Source: Pseudobdellovibrionaceae bacterium (GTDB lineage Bacteria; Bdellovibrionota; Bdellovibrionia; Bdellovibrionales; UBA1609). From it: DNA of 64,000 nt. Numbering within the stretch: position 1 is the first letter of the stretch; each line of letters begins with the position of its first letter. Below the pieces are notes generated by a model, which saw nothing but the letters and a program-made list of their open reading frames with translations, was not told the DNA's origin and ran no database searches. Location: positions 1 through 64,000 of the forward strand of contig JABJQG010000058.1 in assembly GCA_018663505.1 (NCBI GenBank). The letters are read 5' to 3'. Shown piece by piece: positions 18,112 through 28,107 of the stretch. The translations under genes were made by a program, and so were the position numbers.

Positions 18112-20349
18112 CTAAGCAACCCTCTTCTTCTTCTCTGTGATGAATGGAATGTTAATATCATCATATGTAAAGTTCAAGACTCCTACGATTGGTCCTCTGA
18201 ACGTTTGGGTAATTCGATCATAATTATCTTCAATATCAGCCACTATAGTTTGTCTTTGATTGGAGACAAACATAATTCCGTCAGAATATTGAGTGGCTAT
18301 TAGCCCTTCCAGGTACTCACTTAGTGGTGGTGTATCAATAAAAATAACATCATACCGTTCTTTGAGGTCATGTATAAAATTGCGAAAGCCTATGCCTTCA
18401 AGATATTCACAGCCATTTTTTGTGAGAGCTGGTGTATCAATCACATCTAAATATTCATTTTCTGTTCTTAGTCTAAATTCAACTCGATTATCATCACTGA
18501 TGTAATCAAATTGTTTATCTTGGCGTAAATTCTTAAAGTATCTTGCTGCACTTGGCTCTTCAAAATCAATATCAACAATTACTGTTCTAAACTTGGAAGA
18601 AGATAAGCCATATGCTAAGTTTGCTGTCATGAAGGATTTTCCCTCATTTGTATTTACACTGACTGAGGTAATGACCTTACCGTAGCCTTCATTTCTAGCT
18701 ACATGAAGATCAAAACACCTTTCTAAATTAAAACGTGCATATCGAATAGCATGTGCTTCATATGATTCTGGGATTTCCTTTAATACAATCAGTTCCTTGG
18801 ATTGTTTAATAGAAATTATTTTTTGCTTTGTAGCCCATTTACTAAATGGAACTTCACCAATCACATGAATACCTATTTTTTCTAAATCATCTTTACTTCT
18901 AACAGTGGGGATTAAAAGATAATAAAGCAGTAAAATAATAAAACCAATGGTACCCCCGCCAATAAATGACAAAAAGTACTTTTTAATCATGCTTAATCCC
19001 GATGGGAACAAGGGTAACTCTGAATTTGAAAAGATCACTAAATCATTTATCTGCCCAGCTCGTCTGATTTGTGTTTCTTGAAGCTTTCTTTGAAGTTCTT
19101 TATACAGGATGATCATGATATCCACTTGTCTTTTTAAGAAGCTAATATCTTGCATAATCACAGGTAAGGTTTCAAAATCTTTACTACTTATGTTGATATC
19201 TTCTTTTAAGGAAGAGAGAACGCCTGCCTTTTCTGTAATCTCTCTAGATAACTTAAAAGAGTTCTTTTCTAGGCTGGTATAATATTCCCAAGGGCTCATT
19301 GATGAGGGCACCTCATTATTGTCCAAGCTATTAAAGCCACTTCTGATTTTACTTAAAATAACATTGATTTCCTTTTTGCTATGGATATCACTAGCTATTT
19401 CTCTGCTCAATATCTGTGACTCTTTTTCAAATCTCAAAATATCTAATCGTTTATGTAGCTGATTTAAATATAAGTACGATACTCTTTTTTTAGATAGCAT
19501 TTTCATTCTAAGATCCGCCATCTCAAATTTTAAAATATCTAAATACTTTTTACTAGAATCAAACTCAATCTGGGCTTTTCTCAATACGTTCAAACGTTGC
19601 AGATGCTGGGCATTAATGGTCTTCTGAGCTTGTTCTACTGACAGTATTTTATTTTCACTCTGCACCTTTGCTAGGCTAACTTCAAGGTGTGTTAAACGTT
19701 GTTTGGTTTGATTGAGTTGGCCATTTAAAAATTCTTCTACAGAAATCAACTTTTTAACCAAGTTTTTAAAATTTAAACCTATAAGAGTATATGATGCAAT
19801 ATCCACAATGGCTGAAGAAAATTTTGCAGTAGGAGTAAGGCTATTCAAAGTGATGTGATACCTATCAAGATCAGTTGTCAGATACAAATAGCTCATTAAC
19901 TCATTGGCACCTTCTAATTTGTTATTGAGTTTGCTCCCAAGCATTACTCTTACTATTCTTCTTTTCTCCTCTACGTCTTGTAGGTCTTTTGTTAAATCAG
20001 ATTTAACCATAACCTCATCGTATAGGGCTTCCATAAATAAATTAGAATTAAATACTTGTTCCGAAATGTATAATTTATTCTCTTTATCTTTAGACTGGTT
20101 AAATACATCAAACATGGATCCCATGCCCGATGATCCTTCCATTGTTTCGCCAATATTAATTTCAACAGTTGCTTTATATTTTGGTTTTTTTATAAAAAAT
20201 CCCCAAATCCCCATTAATGCAGGTAAAGCAAATACAAAAATTAAAAAGATATATCTATGTGTGAAAATATATTTGGACATCTCATGAAAATTAATTTCCA
20301 TGACACTTGAAGATTGATTATTAGATGTATTAGTTCCTCTACTGTCCAT
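18112..20349 (-). CDS. Wzc/Wzz-type polysaccharide co-polymerase with BY-kinase-like domain
   Basis: A 745-residue inner-membrane protein that should control chain length and export of the polysaccharide. A Wzz domain begins with a membrane segment near residues 30-55, a long periplasmic coiled-coil region (about 180-430) follows, then a second membrane segment near 455-475 and a cytoplasmic kinase-like domain. In that domain the Walker A' motif VIVDIDFEEP and Walker B IFIDTPPL are clear, but the P-loop reads SVNTNEGKSF, without the usual glycines, and the C-terminus has no tyrosine cluster. Nucleotide binding may persist; autophosphorylation in the Wzc manner is doubtful. It is the last gene of the minus-strand half of the locus. 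Confidence 0.82.
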   Translation of the reverse strand: MDSRGTNTSNNQSSSVMEINFHEMSKYIFTHRYIFLIFVFALPALMGIWGFFIKKPKYKATVEINIGETMEGSSGMGSMFDVFNQSKDKENKLYISEQVFNSNLFMEALYDEVMVKSDLTKDLQDVEEKRRIVRVMLGSKLNNKLEGANELMSYLYLTTDLDRYHITLNSLTPTAKFSSAIVDIASYTLIGLNFKNLVKKLISVEEFLNGQLNQTKQRLTHLEVSLAKVQSENKILSVEQAQKTINAQHLQRLNVLRKAQIEFDSSKKYLDILKFEMADLRMKMLSKKRVSYLYLNQLHKRLDILRFEKESQILSREIASDIHSKKEINVILSKIRSGFNSLDNNEVPSSMSPWEYYTSLEKNSFKLSREITEKAGVLSSLKEDINISSKDFETLPVIMQDISFLKRQVDIMIILYKELQRKLQETQIRRAGQINDLVIFSNSELPLFPSGLSMIKKYFLSFIGGGTIGFIILLLYYLLIPTVRSKDDLEKIGIHVIGEVPFSKWATKQKIISIKQSKELIVLKEIPESYEAHAIRYARFNLERCFDLHVARNEGYGKVITSVSVNTNEGKSFMTANLAYGLSSSKFRTVIVDIDFEEPSAARYFKNLRQDKQFDYISDDNRVEFRLRTENEYLDVIDTPALTKNGCEYLEGIGFRNFIHDLKERYDVIFIDTPPLSEYLEGLIATQYSDGIMFVSNQRQTIVADIEDNYDRITQTFRGPIVGVLNFTYDDINIPFITEKKKRVA

Positions 20350-20408
20350 TAGCTAACCTATCGGAAGTAGAACACTTTTTTTTAAATTGTGGAGAACTTT
20401 ACAGACCT

Positions 20409-21734
20409 TTATTCCTGACCTGAAGTCCAGGGAATTGTGGAGACCTTAGTCTTTCTGCGAGATATAATTAGAGATAATGTTTTTGAAGTTATAATTCCGG
20501 CAATTGTAGCTATTGCAGCACCAGTTGCACCCAAGCTGGGTACTAAAATGAAACCACAAATAATATTAACAATTACAGCAAAAGTTGTAATTTTCTGTAA
20601 AGACTTCTCATGACCTCCCATTAATAACAATAGATCCGCTGAACCCGTAAACACATGGTAGGCCTGGCCTAAAGTCAATATGACCAGGGTTACAGCTCCT
20701 GCTTTAAACTCAGGGCCATAAATAGATAAAATATATGAAGGAAAAATTAAATAAAGAAGAATCAAAGGCAGTGCACTTAACACCATTATTTTAGTTCCTA
20801 ACTGAGCTAATTTTTCTGTTTTCAAATAATTTCCTTTTTCTAATTGGGCAAATTTGTGACCCAAGAAACTATTTGTGGCTACTAAAACAAAACTGATTAA
20901 TAAAGATAAGCGAACCGCGGCACTAAATACACCCACATCCTTTGGTGAGTGGTATAGCCCCATAATAAATGTTTCCGCTAATCCAGACGCCATCCCCATT
21001 AAGGTAATCCATAATGTTGGCAAAGATACTTTTAAAATTTCAGACAAACTCAATAAAGGGTTTTTCTGAGTACTACCTTGCTGACTTGCTGTTACCTTAA
21101 ACCAAAAAAACAAGCCAATGAGTACTGACGTCACACAGGAGGCAAAATAGGAATAAATAGCACCTTGTGTCTCTAGTCCATAATGTAAAAATATTGAAAA
21201 ATATAAAATATTAAAAATGGGTAAAAAAGTAGCTTGAACTAAATTTGCGTAAAGTATTTTTTTAATACCCCTAAGACCTTCGGCAATAATATTTAATACC
21301 GAAAATGGTAGAATACTCAATGACATCCATCTTAGTGGTTCAATTAAGCTTTCATTATTTAATATCTCTCTACAAAGCCAAGGACTTAAAACAAAAATAA
21401 CACCAACAATAATTAAACTAAAAGACGTGCCCAACAGTATAGTTTTTTGAAAATTATTTTTTAACTGTCTATAGTCATTTTTTAAAAAGCTAATGGATGT
21501 AAACCGCACTAGTGTTAAATCCAATCCTGCTCGACCAAGCACTGAACCTGCCACCGATGTGGATAGAGCTAACATATATACACCAGACCCTTCTGCGCCT
21601 AAAGTTCTGCCCAAGTAAACCGTAAACAGGAACTGACCTACAGCACCCAATGATCTCGCTAAAAATGCTCCAACTGTACTGGAGAGCAGGTCCCAAGAGT
21701 CATTGTTAAAGCGACTTTTTATTTTTCCTATCAA
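20409..21734 (-). CDS. Polysaccharide flippase (Wzx/MATE-like)
   Basis: A 441-residue polytopic membrane protein with about 12-14 hydrophobic segments and the MOP-superfamily polysaccharide-transporter look: an early GRTLGAEGSGVYML segment and a late LGATGAAIATI repeat. It would move undecaprenyl-linked repeat units across the inner membrane. It is 15 bp from the transferase gene upstream and 59 bp from the BY-kinase gene downstream, as expected for a Wzx/Wzy-type assembly operon. No obvious Wzy polymerase lies in the window. Confidence 0.82.
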   Translation of the reverse strand: MIGKIKSRFNNDSWDLLSSTVGAFLARSLGAVGQFLFTVYLGRTLGAEGSGVYMLALSTSVAGSVLGRAGLDLTLVRFTSISFLKNDYRQLKNNFQKTILLGTSFSLIIVGVIFVLSPWLCREILNNESLIEPLRWMSLSILPFSVLNIIAEGLRGIKKILYANLVQATFLPIFNILYFSIFLHYGLETQGAIYSYFASCVTSVLIGLFFWFKVTASQQGSTQKNPLLSLSEILKVSLPTLWITLMGMASGLAETFIMGLYHSPKDVGVFSAAVRLSLLISFVLVATNSFLGHKFAQLEKGNYLKTEKLAQLGTKIMVLSALPLILLYLIFPSYILSIYGPEFKAGAVTLVILTLGQAYHVFTGSADLLLLMGGHEKSLQKITTFAVIVNIICGFILVPSLGATGAAIATIAGIITSKTLSLIISRRKTKVSTIPWTSGQE

Positions 21735-21749
21735 AAAATTCCTCTCAAT

Positions 21750-22964
21750 TTAAGATTTGCTCAAAAGCGCATCATAAATTTTTGCCATTTTATTCGCATT
21801 ATTTAGAATATTAAAATTTTTCTCAGCTAATCTGTACGCCAGCTCACCCATTCGCTCAACCTCCAGTGGGTTATTATAAAAATGAAGGATTCCCTTAAAT
21901 AAAGCATCAGGGTCTTTAGAAGGTATACAAATAGCTGTTTCGTTAGCTATGACACTATCACTTTTTGGATTAGAAATGGCTATAATGCTGGCTTTCTTCA
22001 TTAAGGCCGCCTCAAATACTGGCCTACCTGGCGCATCCAAATGAGAGGGAAAGCATAGGACATCAATATTTTTAAACAAATCTGTGGTGTTGGATAAAAA
22101 ACCAAGTAAATGTACATGCTCTCCTAATTTATGCTTTTTAATATAATCACGGATCTCTTTCTCCATATCATGTGCTAATCCCAGTTTTTTTAATACATAT
22201 GCCTTAGCGCCCTTCAATTGCCTGGGATTTTTTCCCACTATAAAAAAGTTAATATCAAGATCCTGATCAACTGCCATTTTTGCAGCCTTTAACAGCTCCA
22301 TAATTCCTTTTAAGGGGATCAATCCACCAACTATGGCTAGGTTAAGTTTTCTTTTACCAAAAAGGTGTGAAAACTGAGAAGCCTCACCCTTAACTAAGCT
22401 AGAGTCTGGGTTGAACCCATTATGAATGACTTGTGATGATATACCATTGGGTAAAGAAGCCTTCACTGTTTCGTCAATGGAGATCACTTGATCTACATAC
22501 TTGTGAATTAAATAGACTAAAAATTGAGAACGAAGTGGAGTCTTTTCTGGAGCATGCAAACACCTCACGTGCATCACTAAAGGCTTTCGAAACAGAATCT
22601 TCGCAATAATTCCAGCAAAAATAGGTGTAATGTCATTAATATGTATAATCTGGATATCTTTCCAATTTCTGCGAGCCTTTAACAGGCCAAAAATAGTATG
22701 AATTAAATAATAAAACTCTCTCAATAATATTAACCAACGAAAACTTCTGTAGTAACCAATGTTCGTATTATCAAATTGTACAATCCCTGGCACAGAGATA
22801 ACCTTGGCGCCTGCCTTTTTAAAAAAATCGCAAACATGCCCTCGCTGAGTTAAAATATAAGGGCTAACATCATCCTTAGAGAATGCTAATAAAAGTTCTG
22901 TGAGGCTTCTAGAGGAACCACCAAAACTACCGCAAGAATGAATGTATAGAACAGATTTTGACAT
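21750..22964 (-). CDS. Glycosyltransferase family 4
   Basis: A 404-residue GT-B transferase. The N-terminus (YIHSCGSFGGSSRSLTEL) has the glycine-rich acceptor-side loop typical of GT4. The central NLAIVGGLIPLKGI and C-terminal SHLDAPGRPVFEAALM segments form the nucleotide-sugar site, including the E-x7-E-like motif. It probably adds a sugar to the lipid-linked repeat unit at the cytoplasmic membrane face. Donor and acceptor cannot be predicted. It lies between the flippase and the initiating transferase genes. Confidence 0.85.
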   Translation of the reverse strand: MSKSVLYIHSCGSFGGSSRSLTELLLAFSKDDVSPYILTQRGHVCDFFKKAGAKVISVPGIVQFDNTNIGYYRSFRWLILLREFYYLIHTIFGLLKARRNWKDIQIIHINDITPIFAGIIAKILFRKPLVMHVRCLHAPEKTPLRSQFLVYLIHKYVDQVISIDETVKASLPNGISSQVIHNGFNPDSSLVKGEASQFSHLFGKRKLNLAIVGGLIPLKGIMELLKAAKMAVDQDLDINFFIVGKNPRQLKGAKAYVLKKLGLAHDMEKEIRDYIKKHKLGEHVHLLGFLSNTTDLFKNIDVLCFPSHLDAPGRPVFEAALMKKASIIAISNPKSDSVIANETAICIPSKDPDALFKGILHFYNNPLEVERMGELAYRLAEKNFNILNNANKMAKIYDALLSKS

Positions 22965-23001
22965 ATAAACTCCACCAATAAATAATACACTGTGATTATT
23001 G

Positions 23002-24468
23002 TTATGCCACTTTCTTTATTTCAGTTAGAGTATTATCAGCATCATCTAACAATCCAAACTTCTTTAAAAACATATCTCTTTTTAACTCACTAGAATAGAA
23101 AAACATCCCCCATGGAAGATCGCTATCATTTTTCTGCACCTTATGCTTTTGCAGAAATTTAAAATAACAAATGACAACCTCCGGATTTATTTCCTTTCTA
23201 ATCTCACCCTTAGGGCTTTCAATAATAATGACAGAGTAAGATCCAGCCATCTTCAATTCAGCATCTGAAAAATGTTTCTGTACAAATTTTGCAAAGTCCT
23301 GAACAAAACTCTGAACATCCTCTACACCACGTTGTTGAATTTCTTTATAATAAGGAAGTAAATCAAAAACTGTGGCCTGAAAAAAATCAGGATTAATATT
23401 TACTTTATCTTTTAAATTCATATATTTTTTCAATAAAGTCTGACTGAATGTAGATGTTTTATATGCCAATTTATATTCCACAAAATATATAGATCCTAGC
23501 AAGGTCAACAAACCAGCCATTGCTAAAAACAAGACCGAAGCAACTACCTCTTCTTTACTCACCTTGTGTAGAGTAACAGCTGTAACACCACAGTAAACTG
23601 TCACTCCTGAGAAAAGTAATAATATTTGATATATGCTCATATCTAATTTCTTTAGCTTATGATGTAAGTGATCATGATCTCCGCTAAATGGAGATGTTCT
23701 CGAAATAATTCTTCTAGAAATTGCCATGATAGCATCAATTTCCGGGAAGGCAAAAATAAACAGAGGGATAAAGATATTGCTCCAACTCCCCCCTAAAGAG
23801 GGTATAGTAGCAGCTGTGGTCGCTAAAAAGAAACCCAGAAAACTACTTCCAGCATCACCTAAGTAAATTTTTGCGGGAGGCCTATTATAAATTAAGAATC
23901 CAGCTATAGCTCCCATCAATGCAAGAAGAATGGTTGCCGTATCCGTACCCCAGAAAAAGAATGCTAAAAATCCTGCTGCTAAAAACGAGAAGCTGCCAGA
24001 CTCGCCATCCATACCATCAATCATATTTATGGCATTCACCATACCTAGTATCCAAAACCCTGTGAATCCAATGGTTAAAATACTATTTAAACCTAGGCTA
24101 TATAGAATCAGGCTTTCACTGGGTACTAAATAAAACCAAATGATCATACTAGAAATATGAGCTAGGGCTTTATATCTAGCTCTAAATTCAAATAAGTCAT
24201 CTAAAATTCCTGCAACCACTATTGGAAGTGCGGATAATAAAAAAATCAAAGGCATTTTTAATGAAAAAAGTGATGCCACAACAAGTAAGGACAGGTAAAT
24301 TGATATTCCACCCAATAGCGGAACAGAACTTTCCTCTTTTCTTCTAAAGCTTTTTTTTGATGTAAAATTAAATTTATGTCCAAATTTTATAAAAATTGGA
24401 ACAACCAAACTTACAATAAAAAACGTAGATAAAAAGCCCAGTATTGGCCAATAGTTACTTATATCCAT
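23002..24468 (-). CDS. WecA/TagO-type undecaprenyl-phosphate sugar-1-phosphate transferase with C-terminal extension
   Basis: A 488-residue polytopic enzyme that should start repeat-unit synthesis by moving a HexNAc-1-phosphate from UDP to undecaprenyl phosphate. WecA/MraY signatures are NMIDGMDG (Asp-rich, magnesium and catalysis), IYLGDAGSSFLG and the HIHH-like GDHDHLHHKL. The membrane core ends near residue 335. The remaining 150 or so residues form a soluble, charged extension without recognised domain (it includes FDLLPYYKEIQQRG and SYSVIIIESPKGE); WecA and TagO normally end near 350-370. The extension could be regulatory. Confidence 0.87.
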   Translation of the reverse strand: MDISNYWPILGFLSTFFIVSLVVPIFIKFGHKFNFTSKKSFRRKEESSVPLLGGISIYLSLLVVASLFSLKMPLIFLLSALPIVVAGILDDLFEFRARYKALAHISSMIIWFYLVPSESLILYSLGLNSILTIGFTGFWILGMVNAINMIDGMDGESGSFSFLAAGFLAFFFWGTDTATILLALMGAIAGFLIYNRPPAKIYLGDAGSSFLGFFLATTAATIPSLGGSWSNIFIPLFIFAFPEIDAIMAISRRIISRTSPFSGDHDHLHHKLKKLDMSIYQILLLFSGVTVYCGVTAVTLHKVSKEEVVASVLFLAMAGLLTLLGSIYFVEYKLAYKTSTFSQTLLKKYMNLKDKVNINPDFFQATVFDLLPYYKEIQQRGVEDVQSFVQDFAKFVQKHFSDAELKMAGSYSVIIIESPKGEIRKEINPEVVICYFKFLQKHKVQKNDSDLPWGMFFYSSELKRDMFLKKFGLLDDADNTLTEIKKVA

Positions 24469-24628
24469 ACATTATTCTTATCGAGTATTACATAACATTT
24501 ATTTAATGTTTATTTATGAAACAAAGATAAACCATCTGTATGTTTAACAGAAAGCTTCTTAGAATATTTTTTTCTCATAATAAGACAGAAGCCTTCCCCA
24601 TATATTCACAAATCCATGTCTCTCAACT

Positions 24629-25705
24629 TTACATTAATGTATTTTGCAAAATGCATTCAGAAGAGTAATTCACTTTATAATGTTTTTTCGCACCAATTTC
24701 AAATTTCTTGCGAAGGGAAGAGTCTTTTAAAATTAAATTCAGACTATCCGCTAAATCCATCCAATTTTTGGCACGAACCTGTAGACCCGTTTCTCCATGT
24801 ACATTAATACCATCAATACCTGTATTTAGTTTTGTTGAAACTAAAGATTTCCCAAAGCTCAGCCCCTCAAGCAGACTTAACCCAAAGGCCTCACTTTCTT
24901 CAATAGAGGGCAACACCACCACCTTAGTATTTTGATAAAACAACTTTAATTCACTGTCATTGATATCAGAATATATTTTAACTCTATCAAATAAGCTAAG
25001 CTCAGTGATTAATTCCAACAAAGATTTTTTTTCTGGGCCATCACCAATAATTGCTAAGCTAAAGTTTACATCTGACATTGCTTTAATTAAATACTTTAGT
25101 CCTTTGTATTTCACAAGTCGGCCCACAAAAACAATATCTGATATCTTAGCCTCAATACCCTCGCGAGCTAACTCATCTGATTTATTATTCAAAGACAGAT
25201 AACTTGCACTAAAGGGGGTTACCTTTTTAACTATATCAACGTTTTTTAAAATACCAGCTGAACTTTCAAGTAATTTTTCTGATGAAAATAAGACCACATC
25301 ATAGTTTTTTATACTCTGTCTTAATATATAATTATAAAGTCCTTGAATCCATTTGTGGCCAACATAATTTGCATGATAAAAAACAACTTTTTTACACTTT
25401 ACATTTCGATAAATTAACAATGCAATGGGATTTGGGATATGAATTTGTAATAAATCAGGCTTAAGATTTTCGATTTCTTTTTTTTTCCATAGGGTCATTG
25501 GCAATGAAAAAAAATGAAAAAATGTTGAAAACCTTGTTAGCTTAACCCCTTTTATGGTTTCAGCTGATGTAAACAAGGAATAACTAGAAACAAAACATGA
25601 CACTTGATGACCTTCATTCACTAAAGATTCACTAAGGCTTTGTACAACTCTTTCAATGCCCCCACGAACAGGGCTATAATACTTTCCTATTTGTACAACT
25701 TGCAT
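24629..25705 (-). CDS. Glycosyltransferase family 4
   Basis: A 358-residue GT-B transferase starting MQVVQIGKYYSPVRGGIERVV, the usual GT4 acceptor loop. The donor site includes VFVGRLVKYKGLKYL and a C-terminal SEAFGLSLLEGLSFGK with the E-x7-E motif, and a late GETGLQV. It is translated directly after the nucleotidyltransferase-like gene (1-bp gap) and precedes the WecA gene by 160 bp, so it belongs to the same locus. Sugar specificity is unknown. Confidence 0.87.
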   Translation of the reverse strand: MQVVQIGKYYSPVRGGIERVVQSLSESLVNEGHQVSCFVSSYSLFTSAETIKGVKLTRFSTFFHFFSLPMTLWKKKEIENLKPDLLQIHIPNPIALLIYRNVKCKKVVFYHANYVGHKWIQGLYNYILRQSIKNYDVVLFSSEKLLESSAGILKNVDIVKKVTPFSASYLSLNNKSDELAREGIEAKISDIVFVGRLVKYKGLKYLIKAMSDVNFSLAIIGDGPEKKSLLELITELSLFDRVKIYSDINDSELKLFYQNTKVVVLPSIEESEAFGLSLLEGLSFGKSLVSTKLNTGIDGINVHGETGLQVRAKNWMDLADSLNLILKDSSLRKKFEIGAKKHYKVNYSSECILQNTLM

Positions 25706-26617
25706 TTATCTACTCGCTATCCAGCCCACATTATAACTTAGGTTGTCCCTTAATCTATCTTTTAAAAGATTTTTAAGACATATAAATTTAAACTTCTGTG
25801 ATTTGGGATTGCTTAGAAAGCTCTCGGTAAATATTTTTTCAAACAGGTAGTTCAAATTTGGTGCTTCACCCAGCTGAATGTTAAATTTAAACTTATGTTT
25901 CAACAACCAAAGAACACTTTGCAGGCTATGAAACACCTGGTTTTCTATAGCCATAGCTTTAACAGCATCTAAATCAATATCTTCACAATAATTATCATAA
26001 TACAGAGCTATTTCATACAACCAGTGCAAACTAATATATGTATGTTGAAAGGCAAGATGTGTGCACAAGTGTAAAAACTCAAGATTGGTGTCCATTTTTG
26101 AAAAGCTTGTATATTTAGATAATTTTTCGCCCTTTAAAAATGACACTGATTGAGTCCAAAAAAGCTGAGTATGGACTTCTAAAACAATTTCTAAATTATT
26201 ATTCTTTTTTATAAATACTGTTTTAAAACTATTGGCTTTCCACTTTTTTTCAGATTGTTCTTTAAATCCTATTCTTTTTAATTTTTGTGACAATTCTAAT
26301 AAGTTTTTTTTGTGCACATAAACATCAATATCCGACATAAACCGTTCACCAATATTCTCATACAAACGTTTCCACAAGCTCGCTCCTTTTATAAGAAAAA
26401 TCTGGAAATCAACACTCAAATCCGTGTCTAATTCCATAAGAAACTGCTGGAGCTGGCTATTGCGATAGAAATTTTTCATCCAAAAACTTTTAAAATCTTG
26501 CTGATGCCACCTGGAATATAATAGACCCTCTAGGTGGTGACGTTTTACAAACTCCATATTTCCAAGCTGTGGGGTAATTAGTTCAAAAAAATGATCTTCA
26601 AATGTTCTAGCAAGCAT
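25706..26617 (-). CDS. Putative nucleotidyltransferase-family protein of the polysaccharide locus
   Basis: A 303-residue protein with the minimal nucleotidyltransferase signature: FLIKGASLWKRLYE followed by MSDIDVYVHKK, where SDIDV gives the paired catalytic carboxylates. A region rich in aromatic and His residues (LCTHLAFQHTYISLHWLYEI) follows. This matches the uncharacterised NTP_transf_5 type seen in polysaccharide loci, often beside glycosyltransferases. It leads the minus-strand operon. Function is unknown; it may modify a sugar or protein with a nucleotide. Confidence 0.6.
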   Translation of the reverse strand: MLARTFEDHFFELITPQLGNMEFVKRHHLEGLLYSRWHQQDFKSFWMKNFYRNSQLQQFLMELDTDLSVDFQIFLIKGASLWKRLYENIGERFMSDIDVYVHKKNLLELSQKLKRIGFKEQSEKKWKANSFKTVFIKKNNNLEIVLEVHTQLFWTQSVSFLKGEKLSKYTSFSKMDTNLEFLHLCTHLAFQHTYISLHWLYEIALYYDNYCEDIDLDAVKAMAIENQVFHSLQSVLWLLKHKFKFNIQLGEAPNLNYLFEKIFTESFLSNPKSQKFKFICLKNLLKDRLRDNLSYNVGWIASR

Positions 26618-26820
26618 TGGAAAATCATATCAACAAAGTGTTAAAAATCAAATAAATTCAGCACCTTAGTCCTGATAGGAGAAAATTCAGTCAAAACAAC
26701 ACTGAACTAAATCAGGTTTTAACCTACTGAAATCACAGAGTAAAACTTAGACTTGCCGGGCTCATCCCATTTATGATACTAAATCTTACGCACAATCAAA
26801 ATCGTCGGAGCGACTATTAT

Positions 26821-27279
26821 ATGCATTCATCCTTTTGGATAAAATTCTTTCTTGTAACTTTGTTTACCATTTCGGCAAACCCAGGAAAAATTGAATTTGT
26901 TTTTCAAGACATAAATTTAACTAAACAATTTACATGCACAACTGCAGATGACCCCTCCAGTGTAGATCCTCTTTCTGATCAGAAATTCGATGTACTGGCC
27001 ACCGACAACAATATAGAAAAACCCACAATAACCCAATACTCATATATAGACGAAGGCGTAACTCATAACCCTACTGTTTATTGTACTTTAGATAAAAAAC
27101 AACTCACCTATTCCTGTTCTCAAGATGAATACCGCCACTTTGTTATTAATTTAAAAGTTCAGTGGCATCCTCAAGGTGCAAATGCAAATAAGCAGGTGCA
27201 TTTTACAGGAAACTGGCTACGCGGCAAACTCTACCTCAAACCACAGCGCATATTCTGCCATCAAAATATTCAGTTATGA
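26821..27279 (+). CDS. Secreted protein of unknown function
   Basis: No family is recognised. The ATG at 26821 is preferred because CGGAG lies 10 nt upstream and the product then opens with a signal peptide (WIKFFLVTLFTISA); an ATG at 26773 would add 16 polar residues in front. The mature part of about 130 residues is rich in beta-type sequence and has five cysteines, suggesting disulfides in the periplasm. It ends by ATGA overlap with rnhA, so the two genes are translationally coupled although their roles look unrelated. Confidence 0.6.
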   Translation: MHSSFWIKFFLVTLFTISANPGKIEFVFQDINLTKQFTCTTADDPSSVDPLSDQKFDVLATDNNIEKPTITQYSYIDEGVTHNPTVYCTLDKKQLTYSCSQDEYRHFVINLKVQWHPQGANANKQVHFTGNWLRGKLYLKPQRIFCHQNIQL

Positions 27280-27719
27280 CTTTTGAACCTAAAACCCTTA
27301 GTTTTGGAAATCAAACGGACTGGCCAGAAGAAGTTATCATACATACTGATGGAGCTAGCAAAGGAAACCCCGGACCAGCATCCCTTGGCCTAACCGTATC
27401 TGATTTAAGTGATGCAGTGGTGTTTGAGTACGCAGAAAGCTTAGGCCATCAAACGAATAACTTTGCAGAGTACACAGCCGTAATCCGAGCTTTTGAATTT
27501 TGTGTAAAAAATAATGTGAAAAAAGTTATTTTAAAAAGTGACAGCCAACTACTGATTCGCCAACTCAATGGCCAGTACAAAGTAAAGTCAGCTGTAATCA
27601 TACCACTGTTTCAAAAATCAAAAGTTTTACTGAGCCAAATTAGCAAAAATGAGTTAGTTCATGTAAGACGCGAGTTTAATGTGCGCGCTGATGAACTTGC
27701 CAATCAGGTGTTATTATAA
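27276..27719 (+). CDS. rnhA: Ribonuclease HI family protein
   Basis: A 147-residue cytoplasmic RNase H fold that cuts RNA in RNA:DNA hybrids. The four carboxylates are visible: Asp25 (HTDGASKGNPGP), Glu65 (NNFAEYTAV), Asp89 (LKSDSQL) and Asp139 (RADELAN). It lacks the basic protrusion of E. coli RNase HI and resembles the short type with NFAEY and RxxNxxADELAN motifs. It starts within the stop of the secreted-protein gene and is followed, on the other strand, by the RNase P RNA. Confidence 0.9.
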   Translation: MTFEPKTLSFGNQTDWPEEVIIHTDGASKGNPGPASLGLTVSDLSDAVVFEYAESLGHQTNNFAEYTAVIRAFEFCVKNNVKKVILKSDSQLLIRQLNGQYKVKSAVIIPLFQKSKVLLSQISKNELVHVRREFNVRADELANQVLL

Positions 27720-27747
27720 GTCTTAATTAAATTTAAAAAAACGAGAA

Positions 27748-28107
27748 TAGGGACACACTATAAGCCGGATTCTGTCTATGATAAGTGCCTCGAAACACCT
27801 ACCAGAGGTCATCATTCATCTGAGATAAACATTACTGTTTACCTTATGCGGTTTACCCGAAAGCTTCGTACTGGCCGCACTCAAACGCTTTCCTATTTAA
27901 CCTTGCTTCACGCAGAGTTTAGCTGTTTTCACTCCAGCAGCTCCCTTTAAGTTTCCCGTTCCCAACCTAAAGATCAATGCCCTGGACATTCTTTCTGTTC
28001 CACTAGTCCTCACCTTGCGGCGGAGGGGAGTTACCCCTTACGTTGCCATATGAAGTCCGGACTTTCCTCCACGGCCGAAGCCACAGCGATAACCCGTGCA
28101 TCCCTAA
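27748..28107 (-). ncRNA. rnpB: RNase P RNA
   Basis: The catalytic RNA of ribonuclease P, read on the minus strand. The universally conserved core GTGGAGGAAAGTCCGGACT near the 5' end and ACAGAATCCGGCTTA near the 3' end are present. P1 is formed by TAGGGATGCAC (5') with GTGTGTCCCTA (3'), pairing over 11 positions with G-U wobbles, which sets the ends to about 28107 and 27748. The segment GGTAAACCGCATAAGGTAAAC is the typical P8/J-region sequence and the length (about 360 nt) suits a bacterial A-type RNA. A CTCG followed by seven T and an A/T-rich tract (27725-27744) acts as terminator. Confidence 0.96.
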
